Assembly (NCBI GenBank): GCA_963784065.1
Contig: CAWAQA010000009.1
Location: forward strand, 248,001-312,000
Direction of reading: 5' to 3'
Source of the DNA: CAWAQA01 sp963784065
Lineage (GTDB): Bacteria > Acidobacteriota > Vicinamibacteria > Vicinamibacterales > UBA2999
DNA length: 64,000 nucleotides
Program-made: the position numbers and the translations under genes
Shown here: one piece after another, positions 1 to 8,082 of the stretch
How the letters are laid out: each line of letters starts with the position of its first letter
Position numbering within the stretch: the first letter of the stretch is position 1
The notes under the pieces: model-generated
The model's database searches: none
What the model was told of the DNA's origin: nothing
The model's input: the letters and a program-made list of their open reading frames with translations, nothing else

Positions 1-1
1 C

Positions 2-427
2 GTGGACCCCGCGACCCCTCTGCTCTACGTGCTCAGCGACGACCTCGCCCTCCGCGGACCGAAGTTCGGCTGCGGACTCGGCCAGTGCGGCGCGTGCACG
101 GTCATCTTGAACGGCCAGGCGACGCGCTCGTGCGTGACCCCGGTGCAAACGGTCGGCACCTCCGAGGTGACCACCCTGGAGGGCCTGGGGACGTCCGAGA
201 AGCCGCACCCCCTTCAGCAGGCTTTCATCGACGAGCAGGCGACCCAGTGCGGTTTCTGCCTCAGCGGGGTCATTCTCAGCGCCAAGGCGGTCCTCGATCG
301 GAACCCGAAAGCGACCGACGCCCAGTTGCAGCAGGCGCTGTCCGGCGTCCTGTGCCGCTGCTTCGGCCACGTGCGGATGATGCGGGCGATCAAACGATAC
401 GCGCGGTCGAGGGAGGTGCGGTCATGA
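2..427 (+). CDS. (2Fe-2S)-binding small subunit of a xanthine dehydrogenase-family molybdoenzyme (IorA-like), 5' truncated by the window edge
   Basis: This is the electron-transfer subunit of a two-subunit molybdenum hydroxylase of the isoquinoline 1-oxidoreductase/aldehyde oxidase type. The N-terminal plant-type ferredoxin domain shows the cysteine pattern CGLGQCGAC followed by SCVTP. The C-terminal helical [2Fe-2S] domain shows QCGFC and CRCFGH. The visible 141 residues start directly at the ferredoxin fold, so roughly a dozen N-terminal residues lie left of the window. Its stop overlaps the ATG of the large subunit by 4 bp (ATGA), a translationally coupled pair. Electrons released at the molybdenum site of the partner would pass through these two clusters, probably to a cytochrome. 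The substrate cannot be told from sequence. Confidence 0.9.
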   Translation: MDPATPLLYVLSDDLALRGPKFGCGLGQCGACTVILNGQATRSCVTPVQTVGTSEVTTLEGLGTSEKPHPLQQAFIDEQATQCGFCLSGVILSAKAVLDRNPKATDAQLQQALSGVLCRCFGHVRMMRAIKRYARSREVRS

Positions 428-2763
428 GCCGCGCGTTGACGCGCGACGCCCGCGCCGCCCTGCGGCAGGCGGGCTTCTCACGCCGCAGCTTCCTCAAGGG
501 CTCTGGCGCGCTGATCGTGACCTTCAGCCTGGGTCCGCTTGCCGGCAAGTCCGGTACCGCCGCTGCGCAGGGCATCAACGGCGCCCCGGCCAAGATGCTG
601 GACGCGTGGATCGCCATCGACGCCGACGGCATCGTCACGGCGTACACCGGCAAGTGCGAATTCGGCCAGGGACTCTACACCGCGCAGATGCAGCTGATCG
701 CCGAGGAAGTGGGCGTGCCGCTGGCGCGTGTGCGCCTGATCCAGTGCGACACCTCGCTGACGCCAGATCAGGGGACGACGTCCGGGGCGCAGTCGCACCC
801 TGCGAACTTCAACCGGGCGAACCTCGCGCTCGCCGGCGCTTCCGCGCGCGAGGCGCTCGTTCGTCTCGCGTCGCAGCAACTGGGGGCGCCCGCCGATCAG
901 CTCGTCGCGGCGGACGGCGCGGTCGCGGTCAGGAATGACGCGTCGAAGCGCGTCGCTTACGGCGCGCTCGTCGGCGGACGGAAGTTCGATCTTCCGCTGA
1001 GCACCACCGCACGCCGCAAGCATCCGCGCGAATGGACGGTCCTCGGCACGGCGGTGCCCCGCGTGGATCTGCCGGCGCTGGTCACGGGCGAGTTCGAGTT
1101 CGTGCACAACGTACGCGTGCCCGGCATGGTGCATGGCCAGGTGGTGCGGCCGCCGGCCGTCGGCGCGAAGGTCGTCAGCGTCAACGAAAGCTCGGTGCGC
1201 ACCATGCCCGGCGTCGTGAAGGTCGTCGTCAAGGGCGACTTCGTGGGGGTGGTTGCCGAGAAACCATGGCAGGCGCTGCAGGCAGCCAGGGCGCTGGCCG
1301 TGACCTGGAGCGACGGCTCCGGGCTGCCCGCTCACCAGACCCTGTTCGACTTCCTGCGCACGCAGCCGTCCCGCGACATCCTGCTCGTCGATTCGAATGA
1401 CGTGGACGGCGCGCTGAAGGCCGCGCCGACGGTGCTCGACGCGACCTATCGATTCCCGTATCACATGCACGGATCGGTCGGCACCTCGTGCGCCGTTGCC
1501 GACGTGCAGGGAGACAAGGCCACGATCTGGTCGGCGACGCAGGCCGTCTGGCCGATGAGGAACACCGCCGCAACGGTGCTCGGGCTGAAGCCTGAAGGCG
1601 TGCGCGTGATTTACACGCGCGGTTCGGGTTGCTACGGCATCAACGGCGCGGACACGGTCTCCTACGACGCGGCGCTGCTGTCCCAGGCCGTGGGAAAGCC
1701 GGTGCGCGTGCAGCTCACGCGGAAGGATGAGATGGCCTGGGAAAACTACGGTCTTCCCTTCCTCGTCAACCAGCGTGCGGGCGTGGACGCGACCGGGACC
1801 ATCGTGGCGTGGGACTACGAGGGGTGGACCGCTTCGCGCGGCGGCCGTCCGGGGTATCAGACACCGGGCAACGTCGTGACCGGATCGCTGGCGGGGTTCA
1901 CGCCGGCCGCCTTCACGCCGCGGACGCCGGCGCCGCCGCCGACCGAGCCGCTCGACAACGGCGAGAACACGGCGCCCTCGTATGTCGCCGGCCGGGTCGG
2001 CACCGAGGCGCGCGGCGCGGGTGTGGTGAAGAGCGAGCGCGTGCTGATGCACCGGGTCCAGTCGCCCTTCTTCACCGGGCCGCTGCGCTCGCCGGAGCGG
2101 CTGCAGAACACGTTCGCGCACGAGTGCTTCATGGACGAGATTGCGGCGCGCGTCGCGGCCGATCCGGTGGCGTTCAGGCTCAAGCACCTGACCGACGCGC
2201 GGATCAGCGGGGCGTTGCGCGAGGTGGCGAAGGCGGCGAACTGGCAGGCCCGCCCGTCGCCTCGTTCCAGTCGGCCCACGAGCGGCGTAGCCGGCGGACG
2301 CGGCGTGGCCTGCGTCGCCTACGAGGGCGACAACGGCTACCTCGCGATGGTTGCCGAAGTGGACGTCGTCGTCGCCACCGGCGAGGTCCGCGTGAAGCGG
2401 ATCGTCAGCGCGCAGGACTCCGGACCGATCTCCAACCCCGACGGCATGCGCAACCAGATCGAGGGTGGCGCGCTGCACGGGATGAGCCGCGCGCTCCTCG
2501 AAGAGGTCACGTGGGACGCGCAGAAGGTGACCTCGATCGACTGGCGCACGTATCACACGTTCCCGGTCGGGACGACCGTGCCCGTTCTCGAGACGGTGCT
2601 GATCAACAACGTGGACGAGCCGGCCTGCGGCGCCGGCGAGGCGTCGATCACCGTGGTGACGGCCGCGATCGGCAATGCCATCTTCGACGCCACCGGAGCG
2701 CGGCTCCGCCAGGTGCCCTTCACGCCGGCGCGCGTCAAGGCCGCGCTCGCCGCGCGCGCGTAA
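424..2763 (+). CDS. molybdopterin-binding large subunit of a xanthine dehydrogenase-family oxidoreductase (IorB-like), Tat-exported
   Basis: The 779-residue catalytic subunit starts at the ATG that overlaps the small-subunit stop; the longer open frame upstream is a shadow of that gene. Residues ~19-50 form a twin-arginine signal (SRRSFLKG followed by a hydrophobic stretch and an Ala-rich cleavage region), so the folded enzyme would be exported to the periplasm. Typical family motifs are GKCEFGQG near the N-terminus, RSPERLQN before AHECFMDE, and the C-terminal GAGEAS, whose Glu is the expected catalytic base at the Mo centre. The family hydroxylates N-heterocycles or oxidises aldehydes with a molybdopterin cytosine dinucleotide cofactor. 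The reading frame is unbroken. Confidence 0.9.
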   Translation: MSRALTRDARAALRQAGFSRRSFLKGSGALIVTFSLGPLAGKSGTAAAQGINGAPAKMLDAWIAIDADGIVTAYTGKCEFGQGLYTAQMQLIAEEVGVPLARVRLIQCDTSLTPDQGTTSGAQSHPANFNRANLALAGASAREALVRLASQQLGAPADQLVAADGAVAVRNDASKRVAYGALVGGRKFDLPLSTTARRKHPREWTVLGTAVPRVDLPALVTGEFEFVHNVRVPGMVHGQVVRPPAVGAKVVSVNESSVRTMPGVVKVVVKGDFVGVVAEKPWQALQAARALAVTWSDGSGLPAHQTLFDFLRTQPSRDILLVDSNDVDGALKAAPTVLDATYRFPYHMHGSVGTSCAVADVQGDKATIWSATQAVWPMRNTAATVLGLKPEGVRVIYTRGSGCYGINGADTVSYDAALLSQAVGKPVRVQLTRKDEMAWENYGLPFLVNQRAGVDATGTIVAWDYEGWTASRGGRPGYQTPGNVVTGSLAGFTPAAFTPRTPAPPPTEPLDNGENTAPSYVAGRVGTEARGAGVVKSERVLMHRVQSPFFTGPLRSPERLQNTFAHECFMDEIAARVAADPVAFRLKHLTDARISGALREVAKAANWQARPSPRSSRPTSGVAGGRGVACVAYEGDNGYLAMVAEVDVVVATGEVRVKRIVSAQDSGPISNPDGMRNQIEGGALHGMSRALLEEVTWDAQKVTSIDWRTYHTFPVGTTVPVLETVLINNVDEPACGAGEASITVVTAAIGNAIFDATGARLRQVPFTPARVKAALAARA

Positions 2764-2795
2764 GGAATTCCACGTGTGCGAGGAATGTCCGCGTC

Positions 2796-2817
2796 GGGGC
2801 CGGTTCTAGCCGGCTCC
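2796..2817. terminator. GGCCGG..CCGGC hairpin between convergent genes
   Basis: An imperfect GGGGCCGG/CCGGCTCC inverted repeat lies in the 78-bp gap between the convergent molybdoenzyme and histidine kinase genes. It resembles the GGCCGGC-type palindromes found elsewhere in the window. It could act as a bidirectional transcription barrier; no T-run follows, so a classical terminator is not shown. Confidence 0.4.
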
Positions 2818-2841
2818 CGGGACCGCGCCATCGCTCAACGA

Positions 2842-4224
2842 TCAGGTGAGACCGTCGAGCGGCAGCATGACGACGAAGCGGCCGCCGGCTGCCGGGCGGG
2901 AATCCACCTGCAGCGTCCCGCGATGACGCTCCGCGATCCAGCGCGCGATCGGCAGGCCGAGGCCGGCGCCTCCTTCCGATCCCGCGGGCGCGAGCCTCAC
3001 GAACCGCTCGAAGATGCGATCGCGGTCTTCTTTGGGGACGCCGGGTCCGCTGTCCTCGACCGCCAGCTCGACGAACGATCCGCTGACGCGCGCGGTGACG
3101 CGCACCGCACCACCGTCCGGCGTATGCCGCACGGCATTCTCCAGCAGGTTCATCATCAACTGGCGAAGCAGCCCTTCGTCTCCTCGTGTCTGGATGTCGG
3201 CCGCCGCGTCCACGTCCACGGTGATGTCGCGGGTGCCGGCCAGGACGCGCACGGCGCGGACGCAGTCCTTGACGAGCTCGTCCACATAGAGATCGCGCAC
3301 CGCCAGCGGACGCGCGTCGATGTCGGCGAGTGCCAGCATGAACATGTCGTCCACCATCTTCGTCAGGCGCAGCGTCTGTGCCGAGACGACCTCGAGCGAC
3401 TCGCGGTACTCGGCCTCGGTCCGCACCGTGCCGCGGAGCGTGACCTGTGCCGTCGTGCGCGCGATCGAGACCGGCGTCCTCAGTTCGTGCGACGCGTCCG
3501 CCATGAACCGACGCTGCGCCTGCACTGCGCTCGACAGGCGATCGAGCAGCGCGTTGAACGCCATCCCGAGCCTCCCCAGCTCGTCATCCGGGTTCGGCAC
3601 CGGCAGGCGTTCGTCGAGCCGCCGGTGATCGATGCGATCGGCCTGGGCTGCCATGGCGGACAGCGGCCGCAGCGCACGCCATCCGAGAAGCCACCCCCCT
3701 GTGGCAGCCACGAGCAGCGCCACCGGGATGATGGCGCGGATCGTGTTCTGCACTGTGGCTCGTTCCGTCTCGGACGGCGCCAGCAGCGTCCACGCCACGA
3801 CGCGAAACCGGTGCGACCGGTGCGCACGGTCGCTGGAGACGAGCCGGACGGGGGTTCCTCCGGGCGGGGTCGAGACGACCGGACTGCCGGCAGCCAGGAT
3901 CGTGGACATCGGCAAGGCCGGGGCGCCGGAAAGACGGGTCGCCAGGATCTCGCCCTCCGGGCTGACGACGGCGATACCGCTCCCGAGCAGCTCGAGCTCG
4001 TTGAGGGCGTCGAGCGCCGCGGCCTGCAGGTCGAGGCCTTCGTCGAGCTCGTTCGCCACGACCCCCGCCAACGCGACGATGTCGCCCTGCAGATGCTCGT
4101 CAATCCCTTCGAGGACGAGCCGCTGGTGAACCACCGACACCGCCACGGCGAGCACGCTGAGGACCACGAGCATCACGGCGACATACCATACGGCCAGCCG
4201 TGCTCTGATCGACAACCGTCTCAT
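2842..4224 (-). CDS. OmpR-class sensor histidine kinase
   Basis: A 460-residue membrane sensor kinase. One transmembrane helix lies near residues 10-32 and a second near 163-185; between them is a short periplasmic domain of about 130 residues. A HAMP segment (~184-235) leads to the HisKA box MADASHELRTP, in which His246 is the phospho-acceptor. The ATPase domain shows the N box (NLLENAVRHTP), the G1 box (DSGPGVP) and the G2 box (GGAGLGLPIA). The ATG overlaps the stop of the response regulator by 4 bp, so the pair is co-translated. The input signal is unknown, since the sensor domain has no recognised fold. The frame is intact. Confidence 0.95.
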   Translation of the reverse strand: MRRLSIRARLAVWYVAVMLVVLSVLAVAVSVVHQRLVLEGIDEHLQGDIVALAGVVANELDEGLDLQAAALDALNELELLGSGIAVVSPEGEILATRLSGAPALPMSTILAAGSPVVSTPPGGTPVRLVSSDRAHRSHRFRVVAWTLLAPSETERATVQNTIRAIIPVALLVAATGGWLLGWRALRPLSAMAAQADRIDHRRLDERLPVPNPDDELGRLGMAFNALLDRLSSAVQAQRRFMADASHELRTPVSIARTTAQVTLRGTVRTEAEYRESLEVVSAQTLRLTKMVDDMFMLALADIDARPLAVRDLYVDELVKDCVRAVRVLAGTRDITVDVDAAADIQTRGDEGLLRQLMMNLLENAVRHTPDGGAVRVTARVSGSFVELAVEDSGPGVPKEDRDRIFERFVRLAPAGSEGGAGLGLPIARWIAERHRGTLQVDSRPAAGGRFVVMLPLDGLT

Positions 4225-4910
4225 TCGGACGCTTCCTCCCGTGTCAGGATGTAGCCCGCCCCGCGCCGGGTCTTGATCAGGGACGGACAGCCCGCCGTCG
4301 CCAGCTTCCGCCGCAGCCGCTGGACGTACACGTCGATGACGTTCGAAAACGGATCGTAGGTGTCGTCCCAGACGTGCTCGGCAATGGCGGCGCGCCCCAC
4401 CACTTCGCCCACGTGCCGCGCGAAGTACTCGAGCAGCGCGTACTCGCGGGTGGTCAACCGGAGCACGGGACCGTCCCTGGTGCTGACCTGCCGCGACCGG
4501 GTATCGAGCAGGAGCGGACCGATTTCGAGCCGCTCCGGCAACGGCGCGCGCGCCCCGCGGCGGATCACCGCGCGCAGCCGTGCGAGCAGCTCCGCGAAGT
4601 CGAACGGCTTGGTGACATAGTCGTCGGCGCCGCTGTCGAGGCCGGCGATCCGGGCCTCCACGGCGTCACGCGCGGTCAACATCAGGATAGGAGCGATCGT
4701 TCCGCCGTCCCGCAGCTGACGGCAGACGTCCACTCCGTCACCGTCCGGAAGCCCGAGGTCGAGCAGAATCGCGTCGTAGTCACTGGCGCCGGCACGCAGC
4801 ACGGCCGTGCGGCCGTCGGTTGCCACGTCGACCGCGTACGCCTGCTCGCGGAGTCCCCTGGCGAGAATGCGCGCGGCGGCAGGCTCGTCTTCAACCAGCA
4901 GGATACGCAC
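4221..4910 (-). CDS. OmpR/PhoB-family response regulator
   Basis: A 229-residue two-domain regulator. The receiver domain has the acidic pair at E7/D8, phospho-acceptor Asp51 in LLDLGLPDGDG, the conserved Thr in MLTARD and Lys in VTKPFDF. The C-terminal winged-helix domain has LTTREYALLEYFARH and the DNA-contact region NVIDVYVQRLRRKL. It is the first gene of the operon and overlaps the histidine kinase by 4 bp. A perfect FNR/CRP-like palindrome lies about 140 bp upstream. Closest in style to QseB/CopR-type regulators, but the target genes cannot be named from sequence. Confidence 0.95.
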   Translation of the reverse strand: MRILLVEDEPAAARILARGLREQAYAVDVATDGRTAVLRAGASDYDAILLDLGLPDGDGVDVCRQLRDGGTIAPILMLTARDAVEARIAGLDSGADDYVTKPFDFAELLARLRAVIRRGARAPLPERLEIGPLLLDTRSRQVSTRDGPVLRLTTREYALLEYFARHVGEVVGRAAIAEHVWDDTYDPFSNVIDVYVQRLRRKLATAGCPSLIKTRRGAGYILTREEASE

Positions 4911-5050
4911 CGGCGCTAACGTGCCTCAGGATTTAGTGGCGGCCGGCCTGACGGTGAATCCTTGGAGCCGCCATGATCGGGAAATGGGTGAGTCATCGAT
5001 CGCAGACGGTAACATGCCAGCCGCGCCGCCAATGCACGGGCGGCGGATTG

Positions 5051-5066
5051 CTTGATCCGGATCAAG
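5051..5066. promoter_or_regulatory. perfect palindrome matching the FNR/CRP-family operator TTGAT-N4-ATCAA
   Basis: The 16-bp sequence CTTGATCCGGATCAAG is a perfect dyad and contains the exact FNR/Anr consensus TTGAT-N4-ATCAA. It sits about 140 bp upstream of the response-regulator start, in a stretch with no supported gene, and would suit a regulator binding near a promoter that reads leftward. That an FNR/CRP-type protein controls the two-component system is an inference; no such regulator is encoded in this window. Confidence 0.55.
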
Positions 5067-5637
5067 CTCAAGGCGCAATCGTTGACGTGAGCCTGAGTTT
5101 CAGATCGAGTCGCCCGAGAGGGATCGGAGAGCCAGCTCGACATCATTATCAAAATCGAAGAGCTCCGCGGTCCGGCTTGCACACTTCCTCGCTCAAACAG
5201 CCTGTTTGTCATCGTGTATTCATCTTGCGCATGCCATCGTGACCTCCTGCCACGTCCGGTCATCACGATGCCGGCCACGGCGGGGCCCGCGGTCCTCGCG
5301 AGCGCCCCGTGGCCTCCGCCCCCAAGCGGTCGAGGCCGGCGCGCCGGCCGCCGTGATCCCCCTTGATCACGACCCGAGTCGTTGAGACTGGGCTCGAGCG
5401 GACGCTGACCACGGCGACGTGGGAGAAGTTGCGGTCAGCGTCCGCCCGTCATCCATCCGTCGCCGGTCACCCCGACTCTTCGCGTGGCATCGTACATTCC
5501 CGCCGCTCATGACATCGGGACGCCCCGTTTTTTCAGGAGGGCGCCGATGTGACGAACCACTGTCCCAGGCGCTCGGACGCGGCGTGTTGCAGATCGGCGG
5601 GCGGGTCAGGGTGGAGCTTCGGGTGGAAGGAACCGTT

Positions 5638-5673
5638 CGCCACCCGTCACCCAGTCGTGGGTGTCGGGTGGCG
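5638..5673 (-). terminator. GC-rich hairpin just downstream of the phosphoesterase gene
   Basis: The arms CGCCACCCG and CGGGTGGCG are perfectly complementary, and an inner CACCCA/TGGGTG extension lengthens the stem to about 16 bp around a short loop. It begins 16 bp beyond the phosphoesterase stop on the minus strand. No T-tract follows, so it is a transcript-end or stability hairpin candidate rather than a proven intrinsic terminator. Confidence 0.5.
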
Positions 5674-5688
5674 CAGCAGAGAACCGCG

Positions 5689-6606
5689 CTAGCGCGTTGT
5701 CGCAGGGGCCGCTGCAGGAATGAGCTTGCTGAGCAGGGTCTTTCGCTGCTCGTCGTTCATGCGCGGCAGCGCGCCCGAGTCGATGACCTTGCCATGGTCC
5801 GAGATGGCCTGGAAATTCAGCGTGTCCTTGTCAATTTCGATCAGCATGAAGTGATAGCCGGTGTCGAACGCCTTTGCCGTCAGGTCGCTCCGCTGGACGT
5901 TGCCCCCCCGCAGCTTCGCCGCGCCGCCGGAGATGAAGTAGTAGACCCCCTTCTGCGGCTTGATGCGCTCGTAGAAGTGCTCGTGTCCCTGAAACACCGC
6001 ATCCACGCCGTACTTCACGAACAACGGCTCCAGCTGAACGCGCAGTTCCTCGTCCGAGCCATGACGGCCGCCTGACGAGTAAATCGGGTGGTGGAAGAAC
6101 ACGATCTTCCACTCGGACCCGCTCGACGTGAGCTGCTTTTCCAGCCAGTCGAGCTGCGTCTTGTCCATGTAGTTGCTGTCGAGCGCGAAGATGCGGACGT
6201 TGTCCTTCGGCTTGAACGTGTAGTAGCGCTCCCCGTTCATGTTGAAGCCCTTGTAGAACCGCTGGTTGGGCTCGTCATGATTGCCGAGCGAGGCGTAGAA
6301 CTTCACGCCGGCGTCGAGCAGCGGCTTGTACGGCCGCTCGAACTTCTTCTCGTACGCGGATGGGTCCTCGCTGCCGTACAGGTTGTCGCCCATCATCAGC
6401 ACGAACTCGTACGGGAAGCTCGTTCGCGAGGTGGCGAGACGCTCGGCGACGCGGTACTGCGACGGCGTCCCCGTGCCGCTATCGCCGATGATCGCGAACT
6501 TCAGCGAGTCAGAGGCGGCTGGCGGCTGCTGGCCGGCGGCGCCGGCGGAGAGCCCGAGCAACACCAACAAGGTGGCGACGATTCGGGACGACTGACGGCG
6601 TAGCAT
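5689..6606 (-). CDS. secreted metallophosphoesterase, tartrate-resistant acid phosphatase-like
   Basis: A 305-residue calcineurin-like phosphoesterase with an N-terminal signal peptide (about residues 1-26, ending AGAAGQQ). The five metal-binding blocks are all present in order: GDSG (~40), GDNLY (~73), GNHDE (~107), HHPIYS (~172) and GHEHFYE (~207). The arrangement fits purple/tartrate-resistant acid phosphatase (ACP5-like) enzymes, which hydrolyse phosphomonoesters at a dinuclear metal centre. The start has a clear AGGGAG Shine-Dalgarno. It lies 12 bp behind the small exported protein gene upstream, so the two are probably one transcript. Confidence 0.88.
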   Translation of the reverse strand: MLRRQSSRIVATLLVLLGLSAGAAGQQPPAASDSLKFAIIGDSGTGTPSQYRVAERLATSRTSFPYEFVLMMGDNLYGSEDPSAYEKKFERPYKPLLDAGVKFYASLGNHDEPNQRFYKGFNMNGERYYTFKPKDNVRIFALDSNYMDKTQLDWLEKQLTSSGSEWKIVFFHHPIYSSGGRHGSDEELRVQLEPLFVKYGVDAVFQGHEHFYERIKPQKGVYYFISGGAAKLRGGNVQRSDLTAKAFDTGYHFMLIEIDKDTLNFQAISDHGKVIDSGALPRMNDEQRKTLLSKLIPAAAPATTR

Positions 6607-6618
6607 GGCTCCCTCCGA

Positions 6619-7182
6619 TTACGCGATGGCGTTGGCGATGTAGTCGACGACGAGATTCGCGCGCGAATCCCGAAGAATCAGGTGCTTGCCCACGAACCGG
6701 TACTCGAGATCCGGCGGCAGCTGCGGCAGCGACGCGAGCACGTTGGGTGGCACGGTCGACAGCGGCTCCGCGTCCGGGTACGGTCCATTCACTTTGAACT
6801 TCACGTTCCCGGGGTTGTCCTCCTGGATCAGCTGTTTCGTGTCCGGATCCTTGAGCTCCGGGCGCAGCAACCGGCGGAAACGAAGGGTGATCTCGGGGTG
6901 AAAATGTCGCCACGCTTGGCGTGGGCGCGGGTCGTCATGATGCGCTTGGCGAGCGCTTCCTGCGCCATCTGGATCTTCGCCGGATCGTCGGTCTCCTTCA
7001 GCGTCGGCGCCCCGCTGTCCGCCTTCTTCCGCAGGTCGACGTACGCCGTCGATCCGGGTCTTGAAATCGGCAAGCACCTTGGCTTCGGGATTCACCGGTG
7101 GTTTGTCCGCCTGCACGGCGGACGCATGCATCCCCTGGAGAAAGGACATCGACAACACAGCCGTTATCAGCACGTGCTTCAT
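6619..7182 (-). CDS. exported hypothetical protein, reading frame disturbed by two compensating frameshifts
   Basis: The start is placed at 7182 because a GGGAG motif lies 7 bp upstream of that ATG and a signal peptide follows (MKHVLITAVLSMSFLQGM). The single open frame contains an unnatural Arg/Gly-rich middle. Reading the neighbouring frame from about 7050 to 6900 gives normal protein instead (AYVDLRKKADSG to KRGDIFTP), then the first frame resumes with EITLRFRRLL. One extra base near 7050 and one missing base in the C-run near 6900 explain this. The corrected protein is about 187 residues. I do not recognise the family. It probably shares a transcript with the phosphoesterase 12 bp downstream. 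Confidence 0.65.
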   Translation of the reverse strand: MKHVLITAVLSMSFLQGMHASAVQADKPPVNPEAKVLADFKTRIDGVRRPAEEGGQRGADAEGDRRSGEDPDGAGSARQAHHDDPRPRQAWRHFHPEITLRFRRLLRPELKDPDTKQLIQEDNPGNVKFKVNGPYPDAEPLSTVPPNVLASLPQLPPDLEYRFVGKHLILRDSRANLVVDYIANAIA

Positions 7183-7240
7183 GGTTGGCTCCCAACCGTT
7201 GAAGAGCACAGCGCGTACCAGCGGCAGGAATCGATGAGGC

Positions 7241-7885
7241 TCAGTCCGCCCGGCTGTTGGCGACCGAGCTCAGGATGTCATCGGTCACGCGGTCGGCCAG
7301 CTGGGCTCCGTCAACGCGGCGGTAGGTCGGCCGTCCGTCGTAGTACGCGATCAGGGGAGCGGTCTGGCGGTGGTAGACCTCGAGCCTCTTTCGCACGACC
7401 TCTTCCGCATCGTCCAGGCGCGGAACGAGATTTCCACCGCAGTCCACGCAGTTGGCATAGTGGCGGTCGTCCTGCGAGTTGATGCCGCATTCCGAGCAGA
7501 TCATGCGCGCGGCCAGGCGGCGGAGGATCTCCGCTTCGGAGATGACGATCTCGACGATGGTGAGCGGCGCGCGGCGCGAGACGAGCTCGTCGAGGGCGCG
7601 CCCTTGCGGCACGGTGCGCGGGTAGCCGTCCAGCAGGAATCCCACCGCCGCGTCGGGCCGCTCGAGACGGGAACGGACCACCTGTGTGATCACGCTGTCG
7701 TCAATGAGACCGCCGCGCTCCATGACGGCCTTCACGTCAAGGCCGAGGGGCGTGCGCGCCTGCACCGCTTCGCGCAGCATGCCGCCGGTTGATATGTGCG
7801 GAATACGCCAGCTCTTGGCAAGCCGCGCGGCCTGGGTTCCCTTGCCGGCCCCGGGCGGGCCGAGCAGCACGACGTTGAGCTCCAC
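7241..7885 (-). CDS. adk: adenylate kinase with zinc-binding lid
   Basis: A 214-residue, full-length, cytosolic enzyme that interconverts ATP + AMP and 2 ADP. The P-loop GPPGAGKGT lies at residues 9-17, the AMP-binding segment STGGMLR follows, and the core motif LLDGYPRT contains the catalytic Arg. The lid is the long form with four cysteines (CSEC and CVDC), as in zinc-containing adenylate kinases. The frame is intact. It stands alone between an exported protein gene and a palindromic repeat block, not in a ribosomal-protein operon. Confidence 0.96.
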   Translation of the reverse strand: MELNVVLLGPPGAGKGTQAARLAKSWRIPHISTGGMLREAVQARTPLGLDVKAVMERGGLIDDSVITQVVRSRLERPDAAVGFLLDGYPRTVPQGRALDELVSRRAPLTIVEIVISEAEILRRLAARMICSECGINSQDDRHYANCVDCGGNLVPRLDDAEEVVRKRLEVYHRQTAPLIAYYDGRPTYRRVDGAQLADRVTDDILSSVANSRAD

Positions 7886-7918
7886 TGGTCAGTCCACAGT
7901 CTACAACGCGAGGCCGGA

Positions 7919-8076
7919 TCTTCCGCCTGAAGGCGGAAGCCACAGCCGAATATCCGGCGGGTCCTTGCGGACCCGCCAGCGCACGACGTCGAACGGCGGG
8001 CGCCCGCGTCATCTGCGACGCCGGGTCCGAAAGGACCCGGCCCACGTTGCTCGTGGCTTCCGGCTTCAGCCGGAAG
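7919..8076. repeat. inverted pair of REP-like palindromes enclosing two further hairpins (REPIN-like block)
   Basis: The left element (7919-7943) and the right element (8053-8076) are inverted copies of the window's family-A palindrome, whose core is CTTCCGGCTTCAGCCGGAAG; both carry a GTGGC/GCCAC tail and face each other. Between them are two perfect 9-bp hairpins, GGCGGGTCC/GGACCCGCC (7956-7977) and GCCGGGTCC/GGACCCGGC (8020-8041). The block fills the gap between the end of cusA and the start of adk. Paired inverted palindromes are what REP-associated transposases mobilise in other bacteria; no such transposase is seen here. Confidence 0.75.
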
Positions 8077-8082
8077 ATGCGG

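Larger units (their letters stand above)
4911..5688. other. intergenic region without a supported gene
   Basis: About 780 bp between the response regulator and the phosphoesterase. Short open frames exist on both strands, but none has recognisable protein sequence or a convincing ribosome-binding site. It holds the FNR-like palindrome at 5051-5066 and a strong hairpin at 5638-5673. Confidence 0.6.

Noticed and set aside
478..2556. A 692-codon open frame on the minus strand opposite the molybdoenzyme large subunit, and similar long antisense frames such as 2776-4254, 8047-9390, 9994-11328, 16166-17776 and 27523-28881
   Set aside because: All are Arg/His/Ala-rich shadows caused by high GC content opposite well-recognised proteins; none has protein-like composition or a ribosome-binding site.
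4916..5278. A 120-codon minus-strand open frame upstream of the response regulator
   Set aside because: No recognisable domain, irregular composition, and it covers the FNR-like palindrome; judged non-coding.
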